From assembly GCF_011386835.1 (NCBI RefSeq), contig NC_088792.1:65397787-65461786 (forward strand): a stretch of 64,000 nucleotides of DNA, read 5' to 3'. This DNA is from Chrysemys picta bellii (lineage: Eukaryota; Chordata; Testudines; Emydidae). Positions 1-11,479 of the stretch are shown here, in pieces; position 1 is the first letter of the stretch; every line of letters begins with the position of its first letter. The notes beneath the pieces are model-generated. The model searched no databases. It was given only the letters and a program-made list of their open reading frames with translations, and was not told the origin of the DNA. The position numbers and the translations under genes were made by a program.

Positions 1-2780
1 TGTTTTATAAATCCAAGTACTTAGTTTTCGAGGCTCTCGTGCATTACATTTATCGTTAGGAAAGGAAAACAAAGAGCAGGGTTCTCAGTAAGAAAAGGAA
101 TTCATTTGCAATGAGAGGCTTGCACGCCCAGAATGGATTTGGGGCCTGGTTCTGCATTCGTGACCCAGGCAAAACTTTCCTTAACATAATGGGCGATCAG
201 CTGAGATGGGGATACAGGATCGGGCCCCAAACTGGCATTACTCCAAAAATTGTTCCCTCCTCCGAAATCTTTAGAGAGCTCATACTGGTTGCTTGACTGG
301 AAATAGCTTTTTTTTTTCTTTAGAGACTAGGATGCAGAATATCAAAGTGGCATTGAATGCAGGCAAAGTATATTTTTTCAGGATTGTAATTTTGCACGAC
401 TCTTTCGCTCCACTGATATCCGATGGTCGCATCGCTTTGTTTCTGCTTCTCTGTTTTTGATTCATTGGGTTCTGCACGCACACAAATCGGATCACACGAC
501 GTTTTAAGAGGGAAACCGCCATGGAACTGGTATACCAGAGGGACTCTTTGATCTGATAAATTGTCAGTGCGCTGACATCCATGGCTCAAATAACACGTCG
601 TTATGTCTAACAAATTTCTGCGCGGTCAACTTCATGGTTTTATTGTCTATGGCAAGAATTAACTAAAGGAATTAATAAATTGGGGGGGGGGGGACCAGAA
701 ATATCTCTTGAAATAAAAAGCACATCTGTTTTCAGCAGAAAATATTATAAACCAATGTGTCGCAGCCTCCGGCAGTGGAGAAAAATAAGTGTACAAGACA
801 CTTTAGTATTTGCAGTCTAATAAGTGGTCGAGTCAGGGTTTGCACCTGCGCATATTTTTTATAATCTGTATTAATATATTCCAGATTTTATAAATTGAAC
901 TTCAGTTTCCAGATTGGGAAAGTAATGCATAACTTCCGAAATTTCAGCAAGTGGATATTTTTATGTCTTACAAATTCTAGAAGGTATCAAGTGCTCCAGG
1001 ACTAAACCGGTGGAAATAATGGATTTTGTAGTAGATAAAAAGTTCCTCCCATGTTTTTCGCAAAAAGAAATCTCTGAGACTAAACGAATAATAATAATAA
1101 AAAAAGCCTGAGATACATATGTGGGTATTAAATAGGTGCATTTCGCACAAAAATACATACGCGTGTTCCCTTTTTGGTATGGATTACAATCACATGAAAT
1201 TGTAGTGATCTGTGTTAACTGATCAGAAATGGGGGCTTTTATCTGCAGAGGTTATTCTAATCTGAAAACTTCGAAAATGAGTTTCAGTTTAGTCACATGG
1301 AACAAAATAGCATCCACTGAAATAACAGTGGAAAACAACCAGATGCTTTTAGCCAAAAACCTGTCATCACGCTTTAGAATTATGTATTGCTGCCTAATTC
1401 CTCAAAATGCAAAAGGACAATCATCTCATAAAATTAAAGAGTGGTAATAAGAAGTGTTTTTAATAAACAGATCTGTTCAGTTTCAGGAGGAAAAGATTTG
1501 CTACAAGTCACGGCTTAACCGCAGGAGGAACTGGCCAGGAAAAAAATCTTTATTTACATATATTCCTATAATGTAAAGGATGCACAAGTACGTGGACATG
1601 CTAACAGTGAACAATACTTTTTCTGCTTACCTCTTGCGAACCCTAGTGCAAGGAAAAATGTTGTCGAAGTAACTGAGGTATCAATCAAGACACCATGCCA
1701 CATTTATTCATTACTGTAACTCACAACTTTCAAAGTGTATCCAAATGTAATATTTATATCCGTTTAATTTGGACAAATATTTACCATCTATATAAATACT
1801 TTATGTGGCTATATGAAGGCCAGTAACCTTTGACAGGGGCCGTCACATAACACTCCTCTGTAATGGACCACAGTGCATGTACCTTTAATTTATTGTGGTG
1901 GAAGTTATTGCGGGGGCTGAAGGGGGGGGGGGATTTTCCAGCCTACAAATAAGCGTTTTGTCACTAAACTAAAAAAAGCAGCCCGAGGTCAACCTTTCAT
2001 AGCGATTGTAATATCCAATTCTAGTCGCTGAAGACAATCATTGATCCTATTTAATATCGCTTTCATGTTTTTAGTAAAAACACAGGATAATGGAACGGGA
2101 TACGCTGATAATATGCAAGTCAATACCTCGAATGCATGTTTAAGACTCAAGTATCTGATAAATTGCAATGCTTTATACATGATCTGGAAAGGAAGTCGTT
2201 TGAAATGAAATAGACCACATGGAGAGAACGTTAACATTCTTTCCAAATAGTGTGATGATTATGCCAACAATTGGAAATTACTATATGTTCATTGTACCTT
2301 TTATACCTTTGCATCAGATCTTATTAGATCTGGTGAAAGAGCGCTCGGGACGTTGATGCGAGGCATGTAAATACGTATTGCTGCTGTTACAGAAAACGCA
2401 CGGAAGTATCCTGATGGAATCACAGCAACGGTGAGAATCCTCTTTAAAAACCCGGAATAATATATTTTAATAAGCAGAGTATTTTCAAAGTGCTAACAGT
2501 TTCACACAATAGCTTCACACGAACTAGTCAGGGAATAGAGCGGAGGAAACCCAATGGGATATTATCCTGTTTTGTTTTCTCTTTGATCCATAGGAAATAG
2601 GTCCTGCTCTGCGTGACCCATTAAACTAATAAGATTATAAAGCTCAGCAAAAGGGCTGGGGGTCGGTAATTGTTTCCATGTGTGCGCGATTTTTGCATTA
2701 TTAGACATGATGAGGAAGGGGGTTGGGATTACACAGCCGAGGGTGAAAGCTGAGAGCCGAGCGGTTCGGACCACACATCA
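1..2780. other. Non-coding, CpG-containing stretch with no recognised gene
   Basis: No open frame here resembles a known protein; the longest is under 105 codons. Seen directly: CpG dinucleotides are more frequent than in the AT-rich DNA after 3640 (for example 400-640). There is a short inverted repeat at 562-577 with arms TGTCAG and CTGACA, and poly-G runs near 682-693 and 1922-1931. No transposon fragment is recognised. The lack of repeats next to a CpG-island-like promoter resembles the flank of a developmental regulatory gene, but that is inference and no gene can be named. Confidence 0.5.
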
Positions 2781-3630
2781 AATCAATTAACGTGGCGAGG
2801 AGGGAAGGAAAAGGTCTGGTCATGTGCGGGGGGGGGCGGAGGGAATGGGCCGCTATAAAACAAAGGAAGGACATTTATGGTGCCCACCTCCTGTTTGTTC
2901 TAACCGAGAAATGCATGGCGGGCGGGGGGGTAAAGGGGTAGAGATACGCAGCCAATGGTAGGCGCCTCCCGCTGTCACGCGGCAGTGACCTGCCCACGCC
3001 CAGCCCACTGATGAATATACAATTCGATCTCCGCCGTATGTAAATCACCCTTGTGACTCACCGAGGCTGGATTGGAGATTCCGCGCAGGAGGCGGGGCAG
3101 AGGCCCTTCCCCCGCCCCCTGCTTTGCCTAGTCCCACCTCCTCCCTGAGCCAATTGCGCAGTTTACCAATCAAGGCTTCTGCGGACTCCGGTTACCCTGA
3201 CACATCCGCCCTTGCAATGGCACGCCCCCTCGCCCAGAAGCTGAGCCAATCACAAGGCCCCATGCAAATAAGGCAGGGGGAGGACCCCGCCAGATTGGAT
3301 TACAAAGTGCCTTGCCGCGCTGTTTTACGTGGGCCGGTAGCTGCAGCCTTTCCAATCGTGCGTGGCAATTGGCTCACGTGATTGCTACCCTGCATGGAGT
3401 GCCTGTTACAGCAGCTCGCAGGGTTCCCACGTGGCCTTTAAATCTTGTGTAAAGGGCTTTTTAAAGGCAAATTCTCTCCGCTTAGGAAAGGGAGAGATCG
3501 CACCCCATCCTCTCTCCTCCCCGAGGAGGAGCATTAGCAGGGATGGGAGGAGACTGTAGAGAAGCGAGTCAGCACAGACCTTATGGCTCATCAGAGCTGG
3601 CGTTATAAACCGTCTAACCCGCATCACAGA
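2780..3630. promoter_or_regulatory. CpG-island-like promoter region with a CCAAT-box cluster
   Basis: A GC- and CpG-rich block. CCAAT or its complement ATTGG lies at 2952, 3071, 3150, 3166, 3246, 3294, 3352 and 3368. An octamer ATGCAAAT is at 3262-3269, CACGTG E-boxes at 3375-3380 and 3428-3433, GC boxes at 3091-3098 and 3112-3118, and TATAAAA at 2854-2860. CCAAT boxes of this kind bind NF-Y, the octamer binds POU factors, and CACGTG binds USF/MYC-type bHLH proteins (established knowledge). Motifs occur in both orientations, so the direction of transcription is undecided and a bidirectional promoter is possible. No coding exon is recognised on either side; the gene may have a non-coding first exon, lie outside the window, or be a non-coding RNA. 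Confidence 0.6.
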
Positions 3631-3640
3631 TTTATCTTGT

Positions 3641-6600
3641 TATTAATTAGATATCATTATATCATCACAAGCTGTACGCACATCCCTAAAGATCACTCTA
3701 GCCATATAAGATAGAGGGCGGAGTACATATATATTCCCCAAAAATTACTATATCAATTTCCTAAAACATAGCCATATAGTTACACTGATTCTCAATGTCT
3801 GTTTTAGCGGTTTAGAATGTAATAGTGACATACTACACAAGGGAAACTATTAAAATATTTGGAGAACACACACAATCTTTTATTTTTTCACATTATAATG
3901 CCTGCTTTGGCATCCTTAATTATCATTTGCCTTAAACTCTTAAATTTAGCAAACAAAATAATTACAAATATTGTAGAAACAAAACTGTATTAAACCAAAT
4001 TCTCTTTTTAGAAAACTCTAAATACTTGGATTATAATAAAATTACACCATAATGTTTTATACTTATAAAGTTAGCATTGTATCAGACATAATTTGTGCAT
4101 TTTATTATGCTATGCAGGATTTGTTACGGTTTGTTTTATTCGTAGTAGTAGTATTCCTGTTACTCTAGTAGCCCTATTAGATAGGCTAGAAAGAATCTTG
4201 AGTCCTAAAATACTGTCAAATAATGTGTGTATGTATCTGTGTAATGTTTATCTTGATGTGTGGATAGAGACAATTTCTGTTTGCCATTGCAAGAGACCTT
4301 TTGTTAGCAGTTTCAACCACACTCATCATTTTAAGTAATAAACTGTAATTTCCCTAGAACTCGTTGAAAACATTGGAATCAAAGTGCTATGTTGAAATAG
4401 TGCTATATTGAAAGAGACAAAGGAATATTTAATGAGACATGTAAACTATATAATACATATAAGTATCATTAGGGCTGGGAATTATAGAGATACTGTCAAG
4501 ATAAAACATATTTTAAATCTTTTCTATATCCGTATTACTGCCAATACCTTTGATTTATTAAAAGAAAAACATCTAATTGAATTAAAAATGCTTTTTTTTA
4601 AATCTTTTGCATTTTACTCAGCTTGGTCAATAACAATAAGATAGGTTCATATTCTAGTTTTCTTGTATTTGCAATTCAGGAATTGGTTAATGTTTTACAA
4701 AGTTTTAATTGGAAAAAAGTTTATTTTGAATAAAATATATTGTTTAAAAGGTCTGTTTTTAAAATAAAATTTAAACTCTGAATCTAAACTATTTGACATG
4801 CACACATTTTAAAAACATGAACATGCCTGTTTTGGTTGTTGTATTTTGTCTTTGTTTTCTTCTAACGAGAGACTGGAAAGAGAGGAATATTTAGAACTAT
4901 AGATTCAGAGGGAGTTGAGATGTGTACGAATGACTCTAGTCAAAGTACTTGTAAGAGACCAAATAACCTACACATCAGTTGAAAATGGATGAGAATTAGT
5001 AGGGAATTGCTTGAAGAAATAGATCAAGCGAGAAGAAACAATTTTCAAGTTTAGGCAGCAAGGACAGCACTTCTTACTTTAATATATATATACACACTCA
5101 AACCTCAGTACAGTGGGAAATACATTTTTAGTGTTTTGTGTGTGTTTGTGATGCCACTATTTGTATCATTCACCTTACATACTGCTGAAAATTTCACAAG
5201 TATACCATAAATAGCTTTAGGATGTCTCCCTTGCTTTCTTGAATAAAATCAGACATTTAATGGAAAGGAGAGCCTCAAAATAACATTAAGCTGTTGTTTA
5301 AGGATTCATTTACACATTCCAACAACTTTCCCATTGCAGTAATTTGAATGACAAAACATAGTATTAAACTATGCTAAGCACATTACTGGACTTTTTAAGT
5401 CCCCAAAGTTCATCTCTGTCTTAGATTCAGGTTTTCAGTATTTTTGTTCAATTAGTTTAGATCCTGCAAAGACTTATATGTGTGTTTAACTTTCGTTACT
5501 ATGAATAGTTACATTGATTGGGGACTACTCATAGTGCATAAAGCTAAAGATATGCATAAATGTTTGTGGAACCGGAATCTGAAATAAATTAACAGATATA
5601 GCTCCGTTTTGAAAGTCTATTTTAATTTATTTTCCTTGTTGTGGGGAGAAAAACATTCTCTGCTTTGGGGTTTTTACAAATTTCTGTTAGTAAACCGGAC
5701 GCATAGGATTTACTTGACCCCTAGGGTAGCTCTATTGAGGAACATTACTAGGTAATGATTTGGCCCATATCCAGGAAAATAAAATGTACTAAAATATTTG
5801 ATCCTGAAAAACTAAAATTAGAACGAAGCACACAAATTATACCAAGATATATTGATCTTTTAAAATCACAGTCATACTAGCAAACATTTTTGTGTACTGT
5901 ACATTACTATAATGCACAAGATTTGTACATCGTGGTGGTTCGTGTTATACTTGTCTCTATTCTGAAAGGCTGCTAGGAATCTCAATTATAAAAACTAAGC
6001 AAATAAACAGCAATTTGACACTTTAAAACATGTATTCATGCATTTATTGTTTTTCATGCTGTGCGTAAGTCAGGGTGAAGTGTTTTGGCTCTGATCCTCT
6101 ACCCACACATCAGACTTAGGCCAAGATATACAAAAATATTTAGACTCCCCACTTCCAATGAAATCAATGTAAGTGAGGAGCCTAAATATCTTTGTGGATC
6201 TGGGCCTTGCTGCTTACAATTTATGACCATTTTTCACATTAGTGCCTAATCCCAGAGGCAGTCCCCAACAAAAAATTTATCCTGACAATGTCCTATAATT
6301 TCTAGAATTTATTTAGACATTAAAAATCAAGGGATCTACTCATGGAGTACGATGCTACTGAGCTTCAGAATGGCAGAACTGGGCCCATAAACTACACCTC
6401 AATAGCTGTTTGCAAGATGGAAAACTTTGAACCTAATGATGCAAACAGCGAGGCACGTGATTAAGTTTACTTTACAAGAGGAAAGTTACTCGTGGTGCCT
6501 AAGTGTTGACAGGATCAGGCCCTTATTCATATTTTTTCTCCAACTAGCTACCCTTGTACAGTATGTATTCAGTTTTCTGAATGCTAAATTTAAAATCTGA

Positions 6601-7300
6601 ATTTTAGTTTACTTTAGAGTAGGTTAAAAACTTCTTTCAGTGTCTATTTTAAATTGTGCAGAGTATTTCCTTGTGATTTGATTGTTCCTGTGTCTAGTGT
6701 AAGATTTGTGTATGCCTATTATAGACATTGCTAAATTACTCACATGGCATGGAAAACCACTGAAACCAGAGACAAACTACCTGGCTAGATTACAAATTAC
6801 TGGGGTGCTTTTTAATTTAATTGTTTTTTCTCGACAGTATCTGCTTCTAATGATTCTGCACATTATAGGTATTAGAAGATGTGCAAACAATTCAGTGACC
6901 ACTTGTAGAGATGAAAATATTTTGCAGTTTTCCGTTGGATATGTTAAAAGATGTAAAGAAACGTGAACCATAAAAATGCAGTTTATTGGCTGCTAGCTCC
7001 TTTGACTTCAGTCAAGATAAGACATTTTTACCAGTTGAAGATCTGTCCCAATAAATTAGCAAACACCTTAAATATTGATGTTATGTACAATTTTTGATGA
7101 TAGCCAAATATACCTTAATTGCTGTTTGTTACTATTCAGAATATGCATGTAAGCAAGAGAACTGAGGGTTAATTCACTTTAACTTTAGCAGGAGTTTAGG
7201 TGCATAGAGATTATAGGATCAGGCCCACCAACGAATAATAATTCTACTACTGGCCAACTGATGTGTAATCCGAATCTCATTCTATCTTTAATCTTGTTTT
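3641..7300. other. AT-rich intergenic or intronic DNA, no gene seen
   Basis: No coding region is supported; open frames are short and resemble nothing known. A short TA/CA microsatellite lies near 5082-5100. Around 6148-6210 is a fragment ending in a 'gatctgggcc' motif that recurs in the window as part of a dispersed ancient repeat (see findings). Otherwise nothing notable. Confidence 0.5.
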
Positions 7301-7304
7301 AGTT

Positions 7305-7665
7305 TTGCTGCCTAGATTACATTTTTACACACAGAATGATTAACCCGTGGAACTCACTGACAAGATATTATTGAGGCCAAGTTTGGTAGGATTTTAAAAA
7401 GGTTTAGACATATATATGGATATTAAAAACATCAACAGTTAAAATGGGTAGTAAAAGAATTTATAAGGGATATAAATATTCATACTTCAGGGTGCAAACC
7501 ATAGGACATATACAAGATTCATGCGGTTAGAAAGAGATGTCCCTTATAGGCAGGTTATTCCATAATTGTAAAGTTACTTGCCCCTTTCTCTGAAGTATCT
7601 GGAACCGGCCCCTGTCAAAGGCAGAACATTGGGCTACATAAATCACTGTTATGATTTGTTATGGC
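7305..7665 (+). repeat. CR1 LINE 3' tail, older copy
   Basis: The stretch reads like the 3' end of a CR1-type LINE as seen in turtles: a 'gtggaactcactg' block, then 'ttattgaggccaag', then 'gcaggttattccataa' and 'tctgaagtatctggaac'. It encodes the eroded end of the ORF2 C-terminal region and the 3' UTR. Classification is from recall, not a search. The copy is 5'-truncated, as most CR1 insertions are, and too diverged to show a target duplication. Confidence 0.55.
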
Positions 7666-8214
7666 AATTCTAATGTTCCTACAACTACAATTTCAGTCTA
7701 GAATATCATAAATCACTGCATTCCATGGTTCATTCTGAGTCTGATGCAAAGCCCACTGAAGTTAAGGGGAGTCTTTCCACCGACTCCAATGGGCATCTGA
7801 TCAGACCCTAAAACAATTATGCATTATACTTAAAGTAATGCCAGACCGTAATTAAGCATATCAACCATTGAGGGTTTTTCCCTCCACGTTACAGTTATTG
7901 CAATTTGCCCAAATGCTGAATATACTGAATCTTCCTGACTGAGGTCCAGTGATTAAATGCGTATTTGAAAAGTAGATTTTAATTCTAATTTTTATTTGAT
8001 AAATTGCTGTATATGAAATAGCTCCTCACCTGGAAGGAAAAAGGAGATCAGTTATGGTTTCCCCGTATATTATTAATTATAATTTATTGCAACACCGAGA
8101 TTTCAGGGATCCAAGAATGGATTTTTCCTAGATCACCTACTTTGGCAATGGGGATTTACCAGTTTAGCTCTTTCACCCTTTCCTCATTTTGGGCCATTTT
8201 CCTCCCACAGGTCA
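7666..8214. other. Unannotated spacer
   Basis: No gene. A fragment of the dispersed palindromic ancient repeat may lie at 7740-7810 (a 'cccactgaag' block and 'ccaatgggcatctgatcag'). The rest shows nothing recognisable. Confidence 0.4.
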
Positions 8215-8221
8215 GTATAAC

Positions 8222-9057
8222 TAGAGTTACCATAAGTCCGGATTTTCCCAGACATGTCCGGCTTTTTGGTCCTCAAATCCCCGTCCGTGAGGAATTTCCA
8301 AAAAGCCGAACATGTCCGGGAAAATAGGGAGGCATGGTAAGGGGACCGCCTCCTCCCCGGGGTTCAACTTTCCCGGCTCCCGCCGCTTTCCCCAGCGCAG
8401 CAGCAGCCGGAGCCTGGGAGGAGGCGGCTGCGAGCTGGGATGCCGCCGGCCATGGCCGGGGCCGGGCCGGAGCCAAGCTGGAGCTGCTGGGACCAGGTCT
8501 GGGGCTGGGGGTGCTCGGCCAGCGCCGCTCGGCCAGGGGCGGGCCGGGGCTGCTCGGCCGGGCCAATGGGGCCAGGGCTGCTCGGCCGCTGGCCGGAACC
8601 CCGGGGCCCGAGCCGAGCTGGGCCGGAGTGACCGGGGCCGGGGGTGCTCGGCCACTGGCCGGCGGCCGGAACCGGGACCCGAGCCGAGCTGGAGCGATCG
8701 GGGCTGGGGGTGCTTGGCCGGCACCCCAGGGCCCAAGCCGGGCCGGAGCCACCGGGGCCAGAGCCTCTTGGCTGGCCACCGGAGGGAGCCACTCGGCCGG
8801 GGGGGCCGGACTGGTCCTCGTCTCCTAGCGCCCACCCCAGCCCCAGCCCCAGCTTACCTGCTGCCTGCCTGTTTCAGGCTTCCCGCGAACATTTGATTCG
8901 CGGGAAGCAGGGGAGGGGGAGGGGGAGGAGCAGGGGGTGGAGTGTTCAGGGGAGGGGGCGGAGTTGGGTGGGGACTTTGAGGAAGGGGCGGAGTTGGGGC
9001 GGGGCCGGGGCCCCTTGGAGTGTCCTCTTTTTCAGGAGCTCCAATATGGTAACCCTA
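8222..9057. mobile_element. hAT-type non-autonomous DNA transposon (TAGRGTTACC ends)
   Basis: Terminal inverted repeats are TAGAGTTACCATA at the left and its near complement TATGGTAACCCTA at the right. A 7-bp direct repeat GTATAAC flanks it (8215-8221 and 9058-9064); hAT elements normally make 8-bp duplications, so one base may have been lost. The inside is very GC-rich (8330-9010), encodes no transposase, and its long open frames on both strands are composition artefacts. Near 8879-8907 lies a perfect hairpin with 11-base arms (CTTCCCGCGAA / TTCGCGGGAAG), also present in the element at 22405. The insertion split an older repeat whose tail continues at 9066. A second copy with the same ends is at 34001. 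Confidence 0.85.
8879..8907. repeat. Perfect hairpin inside the hAT element
   Basis: Arms CTTCCCGCGAA and TTCGCGGGAAG (11 bases, exact) around a 7-nt loop. The same hairpin with a one-base loop change is at 23494-23522, in an element with different terminal repeats. Confidence 0.9.
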
Positions 9058-9065
9058 GTATAACT

Positions 9066-9192
9066 GAAAGCTCTTTGGGGCAGGGACTGTCTTTTTATTC
9101 TATATTTGTACAGCACCTAGCACAATGGGGTCCTGGATCATGACTGGGGGTCCCAAATTCTATAGTAATACAAATAAATAATAATAATACCT
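9066..9192 (+). repeat. Ancient amniote LINE/SINE 3' tail ('tgtacagcacctagcacaat' type)
   Basis: The block 'ggggcagggactgtctttt', then 'tgtacagcacctagcacaat', then a TAA-rich end is a widespread reptile repeat tail. I recognise the motif but am unsure whether it belongs to an L2- or MIR-related family. A diverged relative is at about 57265-57355. The hAT element at 8222 interrupts its 5' side. Confidence 0.5.
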
Positions 9193-9576
9193 ACTAATCC
9201 TATCCCATCCCACCTCTTTCACCACACACACATAATTCTGTTTCCATTTCCACCTTCAGCACCACCTGCAGTTGCAAGAGTCATTCTGTAACCACAAGGA
9301 TAGGCATTCTCTTGTAAGGCTATAGTACTACTATGTACCGTGTGTAAGGAAAAGCACAAAAAATATGCTTGCCTCATTTGCTTCCAGAGAATAACATCAC
9401 TTCCTGCGTGGCAGCACAGAACATTAATGAAAATACTGTCAACTTTAGAGAGTATTAGTTTCAACCCCCAAAATACAAATCTAAAAAGAATGAAGATTAA
9501 AAATCATTTGTACAGTCCACTTGAAACTACTGGTTGTTCAATATCACCTACTGGTTAGGGCATGAGAAAAGTGTAA
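9193..9576. other. Unannotated spacer
   Basis: No gene or clear repeat is recognised in this stretch. Confidence 0.4.
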
Positions 9577-9740
9577 TTCCTTGTGGCCTGAAACAACTCA
9601 TAACCTCTCTGTCTCAGTTTATAAGCTTGTAAAGCGGGTACATGAATACCTACCCCATAGGTGTTAACTGGTTAACAGATTTATTTGTACAATTCTGAGA
9701 TCCACCAATGAAAGATGCTATAGAAGTATACAATACTATT
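9577..9740 (+). repeat. MIR-like SINE remnant, 3' half
   Basis: The order of 'cataacctctctgtctcagttt', a 'gtaaagcgggtacatgaatacctaccccat' block, 'tctgagatcc' and 'aaagatgctatagaagta' matches the CORE and 3' part of MIR-type SINEs (…cctcagtttcc…aaatgggg…ctttgagatcc…aaaggtgctatataa). The order and spacing are right, with many substitutions expected for an element this old. Confidence 0.6.
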
Positions 9741-10480
9741 AAACAACACTGGAGTCTTGAATGGGGGACTGTTACAAAAGGACAGACATAAGGATAAGTA
9801 GGTCTGTATACATAGGGATTCTGTTTTGTGGGGTTTATTAATTTCATTTTTCAGGGTTTATTTTTAGAAATTGTTGAGTTTCGTGTAACGGCCCCAAAAT
9901 CAGGGGTTTTTTTGGGGGGGGGAATTTCTTTATAAATACTATCATGAGTAATGTATATTATATATATTACTCATTAGAGTAGTATAAACTCTTTGTAAGT
10001 TCCCTAAGATGCTTTAATGTAGTACTTCTCAAATAACATTACATTAAAGCGCACTAGGGAACCTTTAGTGCACACCAGCAGTGTCTACACAGAACAATTA
10101 CTGCTCAATAAGTGAGAAATCCCAGCCCCATAGTCTGCATTTCTGTTCTATGTAGATAAGCCCTTAGATACAAATAACCATTTCCAAAGTTTATTGGATA
10201 AACACCGGTTTCTTCTTTTTAATCAGGGTGCTTTATTCATGCTTATTGATTGAAACCTAAACTCAGAAACCAATGCATTTGCTATCAAATAACCATGTGT
10301 ATGTTACATAAGAGAATCATAGACAAACTCAAACTTACAAAAGGATGCTGATTTTTCCCAGTATTAACCACAGAAGAGATAGTTTGAAGAGAGAAAGTGC
10401 AGAAAACCTGAAGTATAATAGGTTTGTGCAAAACACATCGTAGAAATTGTTCAACAAGTTTTCTTTTTCATCTTGAAGTA
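9741..10480. other. Unannotated spacer
   Basis: No gene. It contains a T-run joined to a G-run at about 9907-9921 and a TA-rich patch near 9952-9972. Otherwise nothing is recognised. Confidence 0.4.
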
Positions 10481-10488
10481 CTTTCAAG

Positions 10489-11117
10489 CAGGGCCGGCTC
10501 TGGCTTTTTTACCGCCCTAGGCAAAAAAGCCCCCCCCCGCCCCCCTCCGTCCCCCCAGCACGGCAGGGGAGGGCACCAAGCCCGGCCGCGGGCCCGCAAT
10601 CCCCGACCGGCCAGAGCGCCGGGAGCAGGGCGGAGAGCCCGACTGGGGCTCTCCGCTCTCCCCGGCGGCCAGAGCGCCGGGAGCAGGGCGGAGAGCCCGC
10701 CACGGCTCTCCGCTCTCCCCGACCGGCCGGAGCACCGGGGGGAGGGCAGCGAGCCCAGCCGGGGCTCTCCGCTCTCCCCGACCGGCGGGAGCACTGGGAG
10801 CAGGGCGGAGAGCCCGCCACAGCTCTCCGCTCTCCCCGACCAGCCGGAGCACCGGGGGGAGGGCAGCGAGCCCGGCCGGGGCTCTCCGTTCTCCCCGGCG
10901 GCCAGAGTGCCGGGGGGAGGGCAGAGAGCCCCCGGAGGCCAGAGCGCCGGGGGGAGGGCGGCAAGCCCGCTGCGGCTCCGCTCTCCCCGGCGGCCGGAGC
11001 GCCGCGGCGAGCCCAGTCACGGCCCCGCTCTCGGGCCGGAGCTCCCCGCCGCGCCGCCCCCCTCCAAGCGCCGCCCCAAGCACATGCTTGGTGGGCTGGT
11101 GCCTGGAGCTGGCCCTG
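10489..11117. mobile_element. hAT-type non-autonomous element (CAGGGCCGGCTCTGG ends)
   Basis: The left end is CAGGGCCGGCTCTGG and the right end is the near complement CCTGGAGCTGGCCCTG. A perfect 8-bp duplication CTTTCAAG flanks it (10481-10488 and 11118-11125), the hAT signature. The inside is GC-rich and carries a minisatellite: the block 'gctctccgctctcc' starts at 10648, 10705 and 10764, with diverged copies at 10822 and 10881, a period of 57-59 bp. Long open frames over it on both strands come from repeat composition. The small element at 52638 has closely related ends. No transposase is encoded. Confidence 0.92.
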
Positions 11118-11171
11118 CTTTCAAGGGCAACAAAAAGTCCTTCTGTTCATATCAGCCAAATAAGCTAGATG

Positions 11172-11335
11172 CTTACTGTGAGTTCAATCCTTGAGGGGGC
11201 CACTTAGGGATCTGGGGCAAAATCAGTACTTGGTCCTGCTAGTGAAGTCAGGGGGCTGGACTCAATGACCTTTCAAGGTCCCTTCCAGTTCTAGGAGATA
11301 GGATATCTCCATTAATTGATTAATTAATTAATATT
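11172..11335 (+). repeat. Cry-type (turtle tRNA/CR1-tailed) SINE, 5'-truncated
   Basis: It begins at a tRNA-like B box, 'gagttcaatcc', then 'ggggccacttagggatctgg', a 'ggtcctgctagtgaag' block and 'gaccttccaaggtcccttcc'-like sequence ('gacctttcaaggtcccttcc'), ending in a TTAA-rich tail. This matches the cryptodire pol III SINE, whose 3' end is borrowed from CR1 (established knowledge, by recall). The A-box half of the tRNA head is missing. Confidence 0.65.
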
Positions 11336-11479
11336 AATGCACTGGGGTCTTATCTGTAAATGTGATTTTTCAAGGCTATTTCTAAACTTTAGGGGCCAGA
11401 TTAGACCTGTCATATTCTCCATCAATGAAGGCGTAAATCAGGGTAGAATTCTGTTCTAATTCTATTGGCAATGGAATTG

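Noticed and set aside
2562..3627. Short open frames over the promoter region, considered as a first coding exon
   Set aside because: They overlap on both strands in CpG-rich DNA, and none has a recognisable domain or a convincing start and splice donor.
1..3640. Possible HOX or other developmental gene neighbourhood
   Set aside because: Composition and motifs are suggestive, but no homeobox, microRNA or other identifying sequence is present.
8227..8896. Several open frames of 140-200 codons on both strands
   Set aside because: They overlap one another on both strands in the GC-rich inside of a hAT element and are made of Gly, Ala, Pro and Arg runs; no domain.
10424..11194. A 256-codon open frame plus three on the other strand
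   Set aside because: It crosses both ends of a hAT element and reads through a 57-59 bp minisatellite; stops are rare only because of composition.
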